Below, piece by piece: positions 45,598 to 54,253 of a DNA stretch of 64,000 nucleotides. Both the position numbers and the translations under genes were made by a program. How positions within the stretch are numbered: the first letter of the stretch is position 1; every line of letters begins with the position of its first letter. Below the pieces are notes generated by a model that was given only the letters and a program-made list of their open reading frames with translations, was not told the DNA's origin and did not search any database. Source of the stretch: Metabacillus malikii (GTDB lineage: Bacteria > Bacillota > Bacilli > Bacillales > Bacillaceae); the NCBI RefSeq assembly GCF_030813355.1, contig NZ_JAUSUD010000001.1, forward strand, positions 248,001 to 312,000, written 5' to 3'.

Positions 45598-46362
45598 ATG
45601 GTTATTGATAGTCATGTTCATATTTCAAATGAAAAGTATTCGAATTTAGAAACGTTAGAAGCAGCGATGAAGGATGCAAACATTGATAAAGCTGTCCTTG
45701 TTCCAGGTGGGATGATCGATGTTAGAAAAATGACAAAGTACATCACTGGCAAGGAGCAGCCTGAGCAAATGGAGCCGCCAAATGACATCGTTAAAGAAAT
45801 CATTACGAAATATCCTGATAAATATAAAGGCTTCTTCGTCGTAAACCCTAATAAAGGGGCAGACGACTGCTTAGAAAAAATCGAACAGTATAAAATCGAT
45901 GGCTTTTCCGGTCTGAAGTTTTCGCCAGTCGTGTACCAGTTCTCATTGCTAGGTAAAGTATCTAAGGCGATTGTTGAGCATTGTGGAAACTTAAATTTAC
46001 CAGTGTATACACATACATTGTTTCATCCAAGTGCAAATGTTGCTTCAGCGGCAGCTTTGGCAAAAGAGTTTCCAAATACGACTGTGATTATTGGGCACTT
46101 CGGCTTTGGTCCTGCAGATGTAGAAGCAATGCAATATGCAAAGGAATTGGACAACCTTTATTTAGAAACTTCAACGGCAAATTATTTAGCATTAAAAGAA
46201 GCAATTGGTATATGCGGCTCAGAGAAGATGCTATTCGGTTCAGAATTTCCACTGTCAGACCCATGTGTAGAAAAATTAAAAATTGAGCGCTTACCAATTA
46301 GTGATAAAGAACGAGAAAATATTTTCCTGAACAATATTACTAATATTTTAAGAAAGGAGTAA
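45598..46362 (+). CDS. Amidohydrolase-2/ACMSD-like metal-dependent hydrolase
   Basis: A 254-residue TIM-barrel protein of the amidohydrolase-2 family, which includes ACMSD-type and aromatic-acid decarboxylases as well as hydrolases. The metal site is visible: H6-x-H8 in IDSHVHIS, His in YTHTLFHPS and His in VIIGHFGFG. The late acidic ligand normally found as G-x-D is Glu in LFGSEFPLSDP. It sits between two PaaK-like ligases, 4 nt before the third. It could decarboxylate or deacylate the aromatic unit. Confidence 0.8.
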   Translation: MVIDSHVHISNEKYSNLETLEAAMKDANIDKAVLVPGGMIDVRKMTKYITGKEQPEQMEPPNDIVKEIITKYPDKYKGFFVVNPNKGADDCLEKIEQYKIDGFSGLKFSPVVYQFSLLGKVSKAIVEHCGNLNLPVYTHTLFHPSANVASAAALAKEFPNTTVIIGHFGFGPADVEAMQYAKELDNLYLETSTANYLALKEAIGICGSEKMLFGSEFPLSDPCVEKLKIERLPISDKERENIFLNNITNILRKE

Positions 46363-46366
46363 GCGG

Positions 46367-47716
46367 ATGCTAAACCCTTTGACAAAACAGGACAACGAAT
46401 TTTATTTAGATGCTTTAGTCGATTGGTTTCAGCAGTTCGACGAGCATGAAAGCATTGAAAAATTTTCTAGAGCTGAATTAAATGAGTATCATGCTTTTTG
46501 TTTAAGTGGCTTACTGCAATATGTCACAGAGAATAGCACCTATTATGCTAAAAAGTTCAATAACCTTAAGGCAGAAGTAGCATTGGATAATTATTTGGAA
46601 TTTTTTGAGCAGGTGCCTTTTTCAACAAAGGACGAAATTAGAACAAGTTATAAAGATATGCATGTAAACAAAGATATTGCCCAAGTGTGTAAATCGACAG
46701 GGACTACTGGTGGACCTCCTACCTATATCGGTTCAACGTACAATGATTTGAACAAATATTATCCAGCTGTCGAATATAAGCAATTATTAGGGAAAATTAG
46801 AAACAGTGTTGTAGCGAATGCATTACCTTATGAGATGAGTTCATCAGGGTTAATTTTCCACCATTCATTTCAAAATTCGCTAAACTGTAACATGCTGCCG
46901 GTCGGAAAGGGTGGAGCATACTCGGATCCGAAAGATGCACTTCAATTTATGAAAGACTGGGATATTAATGTTTTAGTCACAACACCTACGTATGCGATTA
47001 TCTTAAGCGAAATTGCTGAACGAGAAAACATTGATTTGAGAGAGTTTAAGCTTGATACATTGTTTTTGACTGGTGAAGGTACATCTGATAGTTTCCGTAA
47101 ACGAATTGAGAAGATATGGAATTGTAAAACAAATATTTTATTTGGTTCATTAGAAGCACAGTTAGTCGGGATTGAGTGTAGTAATCAAAATGGGATCCAT
47201 TTAGCAGAAGGAAATCTCTATGTAGAAGTTATTAATCCACAAACAGGTGAAAAGTTAGACAATGGTATGATTGGGGAAATTGTCGTTACAACCTTGATTC
47301 GAGAAGGTATGCCATTAATTCGCTATCGTACAGGGGATATTGGCTATTTAGATGAAACAGAATGTACATGTGGTGTAACAAGTAGCCGCTTAGTATTACG
47401 AGGTCGAATCCATGATCAACTCGTGCTCGAAAATGGCAGCTATTCTCCGTTTTACTTGGAAGATATTCTCATGAGAAATGAGCTAGTCGGAAATTGGTAT
47501 AAGTTCCATATTGAAAATAAGAAATTAACAATTGAAGTAGAGCCAAGCAATTCAGAGATTGATAAAGAAGAAATCGCAGATGCTGTCATTAATTCGTTTG
47601 AATTCCACTTAAATGAAGAAATTCATGTCATCGTAAATAATGAAGTTGAACGAGCTTATTCAGGTAAGGTGAAAAGAATCTACTACACTGAAAAACAAGC
47701 AGTAGCAGGTTCATAA
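46367..47716 (+). CDS. Phenylacetate-CoA-ligase-like adenylating enzyme 3
   Basis: A 449-residue PaaK-like ligase, closely related to ligase 2 in length and layout: KSTGTTGGPPTYIG (ATP loop), RYRTGDIGY, a CTCG pair that may bind zinc and a C-terminal KVKRIYY. In the A5 motif, ILFGSLEAQLVG replaces the usual YG-x-T-E, with Thr lost, so specificity or activity may differ. AAAGGAG precedes ATG 46367. Confidence 0.83.
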   Translation: MLNPLTKQDNEFYLDALVDWFQQFDEHESIEKFSRAELNEYHAFCLSGLLQYVTENSTYYAKKFNNLKAEVALDNYLEFFEQVPFSTKDEIRTSYKDMHVNKDIAQVCKSTGTTGGPPTYIGSTYNDLNKYYPAVEYKQLLGKIRNSVVANALPYEMSSSGLIFHHSFQNSLNCNMLPVGKGGAYSDPKDALQFMKDWDINVLVTTPTYAIILSEIAERENIDLREFKLDTLFLTGEGTSDSFRKRIEKIWNCKTNILFGSLEAQLVGIECSNQNGIHLAEGNLYVEVINPQTGEKLDNGMIGEIVVTTLIREGMPLIRYRTGDIGYLDETECTCGVTSSRLVLRGRIHDQLVLENGSYSPFYLEDILMRNELVGNWYKFHIENKKLTIEVEPSNSEIDKEEIADAVINSFEFHLNEEIHVIVNNEVERAYSGKVKRIYYTEKQAVAGS

Positions 47717-47779
47717 AATAAAAGAATTGCATATTTGTTATTGATCGAAACTAAAACTCACCAGTAGGGAGATACGAAG

Positions 47780-48892
47780 ATGGAACGTAAAATTTGGTTA
47801 GATGCACGAAACAATCTTAATAGTGAATTTGTCATTACAGCAAATCAAATTGCTTGTTTTAATGGTGTTTTATTTAGCTTAGCAACGTTTTCAGAAAACA
47901 CGGTTCAATTTTCTGAACGGATGCAAATCTCCGTTTTTTTACAATCACTAGACGAGCTGAGTGAGTTTTCTCAAATCGAAAATAAACAAGTGATGATTAT
48001 ATCAAATGACCCTGCTGTACTGAACGAAGCGAAATCACAAGGCTATCCAACAGGCTATTATATCTATATCGTTGACCAAAAAACGATGGATATGTCTCAT
48101 GAAATTGGGATACATCATCATCTCGTCATTGCAGAATTTAAGGACCCAACGAATATACCATTAGAATTAATTATTGCAAAATTACAATCTACAGATGTCG
48201 ATGTGCTAAAGCATGTTGTCTCGAGCGAAGAGGCTAAAATTTCTTTTGATGTAATGGAGATTGGCTCAGAGGGTGTGCTACTAACGACAGACCGGATTGA
48301 GGCAATGTTTGACTTCAAAAATCAATTTGAACATAAGGAGAAACAAAGTGTGGAGATTGTAAATGCAAAAGTAACGAATATTGAGCATATAGGTCAGGGG
48401 TATCGATCATGTATTGATACGACAAATCTATTAACAGAACAAGAGGCAATGATTATCGGGTCAACATCATCGGGTGGTCTGCTCGTCTGTTCGGAAACAC
48501 ATTACTTACCATATATGGATTTAAGACCGTTTCGCGTTAATGCCGGTGCAGTACATAGCTATGTTTGGTGTCCGGAAGATACGACGAGCTACTTAACCGA
48601 TTTAAAGGTAGGATCGCAAGTGATGGTCGTTGATATCGAAGGGAACACGAGAACGGTTTCAGTTGGCAGAGTAAAGACTGAAATTAGACCGCTCCTCTTA
48701 ATTGAAGCTGAATATGAAAACAAAAAGATTAATACAATCGTTCAAGATGATTGGCATATTCGTATCTTTAATGGGAAAAAGGAACCGCAAAGTGCAACAA
48801 CGTTTAAAGTTGGAGACGAGATTTTAGCATATGTGTGTGAAACAGGACGCCATGTCGGGATAAAAATTGAAGAGACCATTGAAGAAAAATAA
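47780..48892 (+). CDS. 3-Dehydroquinate synthase II / GriH-like cyclase
   Basis: A 370-residue protein of the archaeal-type 3-dehydroquinate synthase II family. Diagnostic blocks are MIIGSTSSGGLLVCSETHYL, RPFRVNAGAVHSYV, and VGRVKTEIRPLLLIEAE. In archaea it makes dehydroquinate. In Streptomyces griseus the homologue GriH converts the C7N product of GriI to 3-amino-4-hydroxybenzoate. Next to a GriI-like aldolase in a secondary-metabolite setting, I favour the GriH role. AGGGAG precedes ATG 47780. Confidence 0.88.
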   Translation: MERKIWLDARNNLNSEFVITANQIACFNGVLFSLATFSENTVQFSERMQISVFLQSLDELSEFSQIENKQVMIISNDPAVLNEAKSQGYPTGYYIYIVDQKTMDMSHEIGIHHHLVIAEFKDPTNIPLELIIAKLQSTDVDVLKHVVSSEEAKISFDVMEIGSEGVLLTTDRIEAMFDFKNQFEHKEKQSVEIVNAKVTNIEHIGQGYRSCIDTTNLLTEQEAMIIGSTSSGGLLVCSETHYLPYMDLRPFRVNAGAVHSYVWCPEDTTSYLTDLKVGSQVMVVDIEGNTRTVSVGRVKTEIRPLLLIEAEYENKKINTIVQDDWHIRIFNGKKEPQSATTFKVGDEILAYVCETGRHVGIKIEETIEEK

Positions 48893-48923
48893 GCATAATG
48901 GTTTCGATATGAGGTGATGAAAG

Positions 48924-49769
48924 ATGGTAAAGGCACATAGATTGAATAGACTTATTGATTCGAAATCGAATAGGTCAATTTTTTTGCCAATTGACCATGG
49001 TACTTCGCTAGGACCTTTGCAAGGAATTCGACCGCTTCATAAACTTGTGAATCTATCTATAGAACATAACATTCAAGCGATAATCGCTCATCAAGGTGTG
49101 ATTCAAAAAATCATATCAAGTGGGATAAACACAAAAGGGTTGGAATTTTTGCTCCATGTTTCGTGTTCAACAAGCATGTCGAGTGACCCGTTACATAAGC
49201 AAGTGGTCTCATCTGTCGAACATTGTTTGCGCTTAGGAGTTGCAGGGATTTCAGTTCATGTCAATTTAGGGGTCGAAAAAGAATATGAGATGGTAAGAGA
49301 TTTAGGAAGCCTCTGCCGAAAAGCATATGAGTGGGGCGTACCTGTTTTAACGATGATTAATGTCCATGAGAAAACGGTCGGTTCCACACATAAAGAATTT
49401 GCAAAAAATGTTTCCCATGGTGTTCGATTAGCGGGAGAACTTGGCAGTGATTTTGTTAAAGTTCAGTATCCGGGAAGTTTTGAACATGTTCTTGATGCTG
49501 TAACCGCTTTTGATTTACCGGTGTTACTTTCCGGTGGTGAAAATGTGAGCAACCACCGAGAGTTATTTAGTCAAGTGAAGACTGCAATTGATGCAGGAAT
49601 GCAAGGTGCTTGTATTGGCAGGAATGTATTTGACGATGAAAATCCTGAGTTAATTAGTCATTGCCTTAACGAAATCATCCATCAAGACAAGCAACTTGAC
49701 GAAGTGTGGAATTATTATGAAGCAACAAAAGTAAAACAAAAAGAAGCCGAATTAATTAACATAAGATAA
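48924..49769 (+). CDS. ADH synthase-like class I aldolase (GriI-like)
   Basis: A 281-residue DhnA-type class I aldolase like 2-amino-3,7-dideoxy-D-threo-hept-6-ulosonate synthase (MJ0400) and GriI. The start of the barrel reads FLPIDHGTSLGPLQGI, the Schiff-base lysine is K179 in GSDFVKVQYPG, and LSGGENVS and ACIGRNVF close the phosphate site. The MYPRG-type loop of archaeal enzymes is INVHE here. GriI joins aspartate semialdehyde and dihydroxyacetone phosphate. It follows the GriH-like gene, the natural partner. GAGGTGATG precedes ATG 48924. Confidence 0.88.
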   Translation: MVKAHRLNRLIDSKSNRSIFLPIDHGTSLGPLQGIRPLHKLVNLSIEHNIQAIIAHQGVIQKIISSGINTKGLEFLLHVSCSTSMSSDPLHKQVVSSVEHCLRLGVAGISVHVNLGVEKEYEMVRDLGSLCRKAYEWGVPVLTMINVHEKTVGSTHKEFAKNVSHGVRLAGELGSDFVKVQYPGSFEHVLDAVTAFDLPVLLSGGENVSNHRELFSQVKTAIDAGMQGACIGRNVFDDENPELISHCLNEIIHQDKQLDEVWNYYEATKVKQKEAELINIR

Positions 49770-49789
49770 TACGAAGCATGAGGTGGGTT

Positions 49790-50299
49790 ATGAATACAGT
49801 TGAAGAACGAATTGTTGATTTCATTGCAGCGAAGCAATATGATGCAGGAATTCAATACGTAAAGGGTGTCTTGAAAGAACATCCGACTGATGGTGATAGC
49901 TATGCGTGGTTGGCAGCCATTTATGGTCTTGTCATTGAAGAAGTAAATTTTAGTGAGAAGCTCAATTATGTTGAGCAACTTGAAGAGAACATCCTAAAGG
50001 CACTTAAATATAGTCCGAACTCGAAGCTTGTTCGTAAGGTTAACGGTATCCGCTTAATTAAAACACCAAATGAGTATGGCGGCGATAGTCAGGAAGGAAT
50101 TGAGCTTTTAGAAGGATTGCTAGCAGAAGGTGAATCCGAATATGATCTTTATTATCATCTCGCCGTTGCATATACGGAATTAAATCAGTTTGTAAAAGCA
50201 AAGGAATACTTAGCTAATGCTATCCAATTAGACCCTAATGGACCAGAAGTAAATAAACTGAAAGAATATATAGGAATTGTTGAACATGAAGATTATTGA
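49790..50299 (+). CDS. TPR-like helical protein, soluble
   Basis: A 169-residue all-helical protein with at least two TPR-like repeats (YAWLAAIYGLVI near residue 45; YYHLAVAYTELNQFVKAKEY near 130). Landmark segments YAWLAA-YG and K-TP-EYGGD recur in the membrane-anchored protein at 54254, so the two are paralogues. It has no enzyme motif and is likely a scaffold. ATG 49790 follows AGGTGGG; its end overlaps the ABC gene. Confidence 0.75.
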   Translation: MNTVEERIVDFIAAKQYDAGIQYVKGVLKEHPTDGDSYAWLAAIYGLVIEEVNFSEKLNYVEQLEENILKALKYSPNSKLVRKVNGIRLIKTPNEYGGDSQEGIELLEGLLAEGESEYDLYYHLAVAYTELNQFVKAKEYLANAIQLDPNGPEVNKLKEYIGIVEHEDY

Positions 50300-51224
50300 A
50301 TTAACTGAGGTATCAAAAGCATACGGTGAAAGTACGGTTGTAAATGGCATTGACTTAGAAGTAAACGCGGGAGAAATCTTTGGCTTCATTGGTCCAAACG
50401 GAGCCGGGAAATCTACTTCAATCTCAATGATGAGTGCGCAATTAGACCCAACGCGAGGCACAATTAAAATCGATGGGGAACTGATTACGAATAAAAATGA
50501 CACAATTAAAAATAAAATTGGCATTGTTCCGCAAGATATCGCGCTTTATGACACGTTAAGTGCATATGACAATTTAGACTTTTTCGCTTCTTTATATGGC
50601 ATGAAAAAGAAAGAAAAGAAGGAAAAAATCAATTGGATTCTTGATATGGTTGGCTTACAGGATCGTTCAAAGGAGCTCATCCACACATTTTCTGGGGGAA
50701 TGAAGCGACGAATTAATATTGCTGCGGCTTTGCTACATGATCCGAAAATTATTTTTATGGATGAACCGACAGTTGGGATTGACCCGCAATCACGTAACAG
50801 CATTTACGAACTTATCAAAGTTTTAAAAGATATGGGGAAGACGGTCGTCTATACAACACATTACATGGAAGAAGTTCAATCAATGTGTGACAGGGTCGCG
50901 ATTATTGATAAAGGTGTCATTATTAAACGTGGAACAGTCTCAGAACTCGTTGCAGAAATATATGATGGGTTATTGGAAATTAAGTTAAAAGAACCTTGTC
51001 CAGAAGCAATTTTAAATGAATTAAAAGAAATTGATGGCGTTATGAACATGCAAAACAATCAAGCAACAGAGTTATCGATTGTCATTAAGGATCCTCAACA
51101 AATCATAAGTAAGATTATGAGTCTTTTAAATGAAAATGACCAAGTGATAGAAAATATTCAATTATTGCCGTCGAATTTAGAAACATTGTTTCTTTATTTA
51201 ACAGGTAAAAAATTGAGAGATTAA
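50286..51224 (+). CDS. ABC-2-type exporter ATP-binding protein
   Basis: A 312-residue ABC ATPase of the drug/antibiotic exporter (DrrA-like) group. Walker A is FIGPNGAGKSTSIS, the signature is FSGGMKRRI, Walker B is IIFMDEPTVGID and the H-loop is YTTHYMEE. A C-terminal domain of about 90 residues follows. With the next gene it forms the probable exporter of the cluster product. ATG 50286 has AGGA 10 bases upstream, inside the end of the TPR gene. Confidence 0.92.
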   Translation: MKIIELTEVSKAYGESTVVNGIDLEVNAGEIFGFIGPNGAGKSTSISMMSAQLDPTRGTIKIDGELITNKNDTIKNKIGIVPQDIALYDTLSAYDNLDFFASLYGMKKKEKKEKINWILDMVGLQDRSKELIHTFSGGMKRRINIAAALLHDPKIIFMDEPTVGIDPQSRNSIYELIKVLKDMGKTVVYTTHYMEEVQSMCDRVAIIDKGVIIKRGTVSELVAEIYDGLLEIKLKEPCPEAILNELKEIDGVMNMQNNQATELSIVIKDPQQIISKIMSLLNENDQVIENIQLLPSNLETLFLYLTGKKLRD

Positions 51225-51240
51225 TAATGGAGTCGAAACT

Positions 51241-52584
51241 ATGAAATTAAGTGCAATTATTAAAAAAGATGTAAAAATATTATTTAAAGATAAAGCTGCT
51301 TTAGTCGTGCTATTTTTGTTACCACTAATGTTTATAACAGTAATGAGCTTTGCATTAATGCCTGTTTTTAATGCAGACGGTGGTAATGTAGTCAAGGTTT
51401 TAGTCGTTGACCAAGATAAGACAACACAATCTAAGCAATTTATAAAAGATATTAATAAAGTTGAAGGAATTAAAGCAGTTACAGAAATCGATAAAAAGAC
51501 GTTGGACTTGAAGGAATCAAAGCAATATATCACAAATGGAAAATATCCGTTGTTAATTGAAATTCCAAAAGGTTTTGAAACCAATGTCGTAAAAAATGAA
51601 AAAGTAACATTGAATGTCTTTGAAGACCCTGCCCAAGCGAATACAAACTCAGTGATTACAAAGGCAGTCGAAGGGGTCTCTCGTGAATTTTCGATTCAAT
51701 TTTTAGTATCGATTATGGTTGATAACCAGGTGAAAAATATTCAAACGATGGTTGATGAAGAAATCGATACGATTCAAACTGACTTGAATAGCGAAATTCA
51801 AACGGAGCTGGACAAAATTAAAGAGCAAAGTGGTATCGATATCGCGATCCCTGCTGTTGCGAATGAAGAAGAGAACTTAGATTATGACGGGATTAAAGAT
51901 GACTTAGTCACAGAAGCTGGAAATGCATTGAATGAGCCGGCAATTCAAACGAAGTCTGAAACTGTTTCTGGAGGAAATGAAAGCAAAAAGCCAGACTCTT
52001 TCCAACAAAGTGTTCCAGGCTATACGGTCATGTTTGCGTTCTTTATCGTATTATTTGCATCACGCTCGTTCATTACCGAACGGAATGAAGGTACATTTAA
52101 GCGGATTTTAGCTGCACCTGTCAGCAAAGGAAGCTTATTTGTTGGGAAAATGATTCCGAACTTTATTATTGGCTTAGTGCAAGTATTTTCAATGCTCTTA
52201 TTTGGACGATTTGTGTTTGGTGTCTCATTAGGGGATTCATTGCTTGGGTTAATATTAATTTCAGTGGCAATGGTGTTTGTTAGTTCAAGTCTTGGGATGT
52301 TTGTCGCTTCGTTCGTCAAAACTGAAGCACAAGTTGTCGGGTTATCAATGATGATCGTTTTAACTCTTGCAGCACTTGGCGGTACGATGGTTCCGTTATT
52401 CATTATGCCTGAGTTCATGCAAAAAATTGCGCTCATTACTCCACATGCTTGGGCATTAACAGGATACCAGGATTTACTTGTCCGTGGTCAAGGGTTAGCT
52501 GATATATCTTTAAACATTATAGTGCTTCTCTGTATCGGACTTGTTTTAACGACTTTATCTATTTTCAGAATGAAATTTGATTGA
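51241..52584 (+). CDS. ABC-2-type exporter permease
   Basis: A 447-residue permease: one N-terminal membrane helix (about residues 20-42), a long extracytoplasmic domain (about 45-255), then five or six helices from YTVMFAFFIVLFASRSF onward, with the ABC-2 hallmark ITERNEGTFKRILAAPVS between. It is the partner of the ATPase 16 nt upstream, and exports a hydrophobic or lipid-like compound in most members. AATGGAG precedes ATG 51241. A terminator-like structure follows. Confidence 0.9.
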   Translation: MKLSAIIKKDVKILFKDKAALVVLFLLPLMFITVMSFALMPVFNADGGNVVKVLVVDQDKTTQSKQFIKDINKVEGIKAVTEIDKKTLDLKESKQYITNGKYPLLIEIPKGFETNVVKNEKVTLNVFEDPAQANTNSVITKAVEGVSREFSIQFLVSIMVDNQVKNIQTMVDEEIDTIQTDLNSEIQTELDKIKEQSGIDIAIPAVANEEENLDYDGIKDDLVTEAGNALNEPAIQTKSETVSGGNESKKPDSFQQSVPGYTVMFAFFIVLFASRSFITERNEGTFKRILAAPVSKGSLFVGKMIPNFIIGLVQVFSMLLFGRFVFGVSLGDSLLGLILISVAMVFVSSSLGMFVASFVKTEAQVVGLSMMIVLTLAALGGTMVPLFIMPEFMQKIALITPHAWALTGYQDLLVRGQGLADISLNIIVLLCIGLVLTTLSIFRMKFD

Positions 52585-52616
52585 CCTGTAGTCAGCTTTT
52601 GCAAAGGAAAACTGAA

Positions 52617-52690
52617 GGGAAGCAAATCGTGAGAGGTGAGTACTTTCCCATGATTTGCTCCTCACTTTTCGTGAGGAGTCCCTTTTTTAT
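52617..52690 (+). terminator. Intra-cluster terminator with overlapping hairpin
   Basis: A strong hairpin, CTCCTCAC (52658-52665) with GTGAGGAG (52671-52678), is followed by six T at 52683-52688. Just upstream AGCAAATC (52621-52628) can pair with GATTTGCT (52652-52659), sharing two bases with the terminator stem, so the folds partly compete. It lies in the only large gap inside the cluster and probably reduces or regulates read-through from exporter genes into PKS genes. Confidence 0.75.
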
Positions 52691-52739
52691 GGTTTTCATT
52701 CGGAACGGAACGATTTTAGCTTTTTAGAGGGAGGAAGAA

Positions 52740-54215
52740 ATGAGTATTTTCTTTACACATTTGAAGCTGAATAGCCGATTTATACCAAATCGTACGGCAC
52801 TGCTTCATCATGAACAATCAATTTCTTACTCTGAATTATTTCAAACAACATTATCAATCAATCATTATCTTTATCACAAATATGCAAAAAAGAAACAGGA
52901 TTTTATCGTATATCTCGAAAACGGTAATGAATTAGCACAACTGTTCATTGCATTAGATTTCCTCCAAGTTAACATGACGATTATTCATCGTGATACAGCG
53001 CTTGAAAACATCATCGAGCTGTTTAAAGTTGATGAGTCTAAAGTTCTCCTAACTTCAGCGCGTTTATTGAAAGAGATAGAAGCATACCTTCACCGGGATG
53101 TGGTCGTAGAAGTTGTTGAGAAAATAGATGCCCAGGAGATTACTTCCGAGAATAGGCTGCAAATAACGACAAACCCTTGTCACATTATTTTTTATACGTC
53201 TGGTACTTCTGGTCAGCCAAAAGGTGCCCTGTTTAATAAAAACATTTTTCATGCTGGTGTTTGGAGTCAACATGAGGAAGTGCATAAAGTGTATTTGAAT
53301 ACTAGACCACTATATTTTAAAGCGCACTTTTCACTATTTGCATTGTATATGCAAACGGGGCAAACATTGATTCTCCAGTCTGATTGTGAACAATTTAATG
53401 CCGATGTTTGTCTTAAACAAATTGAAAAATATAAGGCAACTCACATTATGTTGAGTCCACACGAGCTGCAGTTGTTATTGACATTCTTAAAGTGTGAACG
53501 TAAAAAGTTGCCATCAGAAGTGAAGGAAGTCTGCTGTTTAGGCTCGAGTGTACCGAAGAAAGTGGTAGAAAGTTTTCATAAACAGTTGAGTTGTAAACTA
53601 ACAACAATTTATGGCACGACCGAGACAGGGATTATCTCCTGTAATCAGGATTTACAGCTTTCTAATGTAAGCAGCGTAGGCAAACCGTTTCTCGGTGTGG
53701 AAGTAAAGATAGTTGATGAAAATGACGAGGCGATAGACGTACTTACACGAGGGGAAATCTGTATTAAAACAAGTGGCATGATTGAAGACTATGTCGATAA
53801 TCAGGACTTAAAACCAATGAATATGTGGAGAGATTATTTTCGCACCGGTGATATTGGCTACGTAGATGAACAGCAGCAATTGCACATTATCTCAAGGAAA
53901 AATGGCCTCGTCAATATCAATGGGAATCATTTTGCAATAAGTGGCCTTGAGGATGTGATTCGTGAGCTTACGGTTGTAGAAGGATGCTTTGCACATATTG
54001 AACGGACAGCAACTGATGTTTCAATTGTTTTGTTTGTTCAATTAATCGAGCATGCATTTCCAGATGAAGTGAAGGAAATCGTAACAAACTATATTACTTA
54101 TAAGTTACCTAAGTATATGCATCCTAAAGAAATCATTATTGTGAAAGAATTGAAGGCTAACTACGCAGGGAAAATGAGCGTAGAACGTATGAAGGATTTA
54201 AGAAGTCTCGTTTGA
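52740..54215 (+). CDS. AMP-dependent acyl ligase (ANL superfamily)
   Basis: A 491-residue adenylating enzyme of the acyl-CoA synthetase/stand-alone A-domain type, distinct from the three PaaK-like ligases. Motifs are IIFYTSGTSGQPKGA, TIYGTTETGI, YFRTGDIGY and a C-terminal AGKMSVERM with the catalytic lysine. It opens the PKS half of the cluster and is the best candidate for loading the aromatic starter onto the acyl carrier protein. GAGGGAGG precedes ATG 52740. Confidence 0.88.
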   Translation: MSIFFTHLKLNSRFIPNRTALLHHEQSISYSELFQTTLSINHYLYHKYAKKKQDFIVYLENGNELAQLFIALDFLQVNMTIIHRDTALENIIELFKVDESKVLLTSARLLKEIEAYLHRDVVVEVVEKIDAQEITSENRLQITTNPCHIIFYTSGTSGQPKGALFNKNIFHAGVWSQHEEVHKVYLNTRPLYFKAHFSLFALYMQTGQTLILQSDCEQFNADVCLKQIEKYKATHIMLSPHELQLLLTFLKCERKKLPSEVKEVCCLGSSVPKKVVESFHKQLSCKLTTIYGTTETGIISCNQDLQLSNVSSVGKPFLGVEVKIVDENDEAIDVLTRGEICIKTSGMIEDYVDNQDLKPMNMWRDYFRTGDIGYVDEQQQLHIISRKNGLVNINGNHFAISGLEDVIRELTVVEGCFAHIERTATDVSIVLFVQLIEHAFPDEVKEIVTNYITYKLPKYMHPKEIIIVKELKANYAGKMSVERMKDLRSLV

Positions 54216-54253
54216 TGGTGAAAGTCAAATAATGAAAATTGGAGAAATTTTTA

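Noticed and set aside
47780-49769. Archaeal-type shikimate entry as the main role of the DHQS II and aldolase genes
   Set aside because: Not excluded, but their place among aromatic-acid ligases and PKS genes makes 3-amino-4-hydroxybenzoate formation more likely; presence of aroA and aroB elsewhere would decide.
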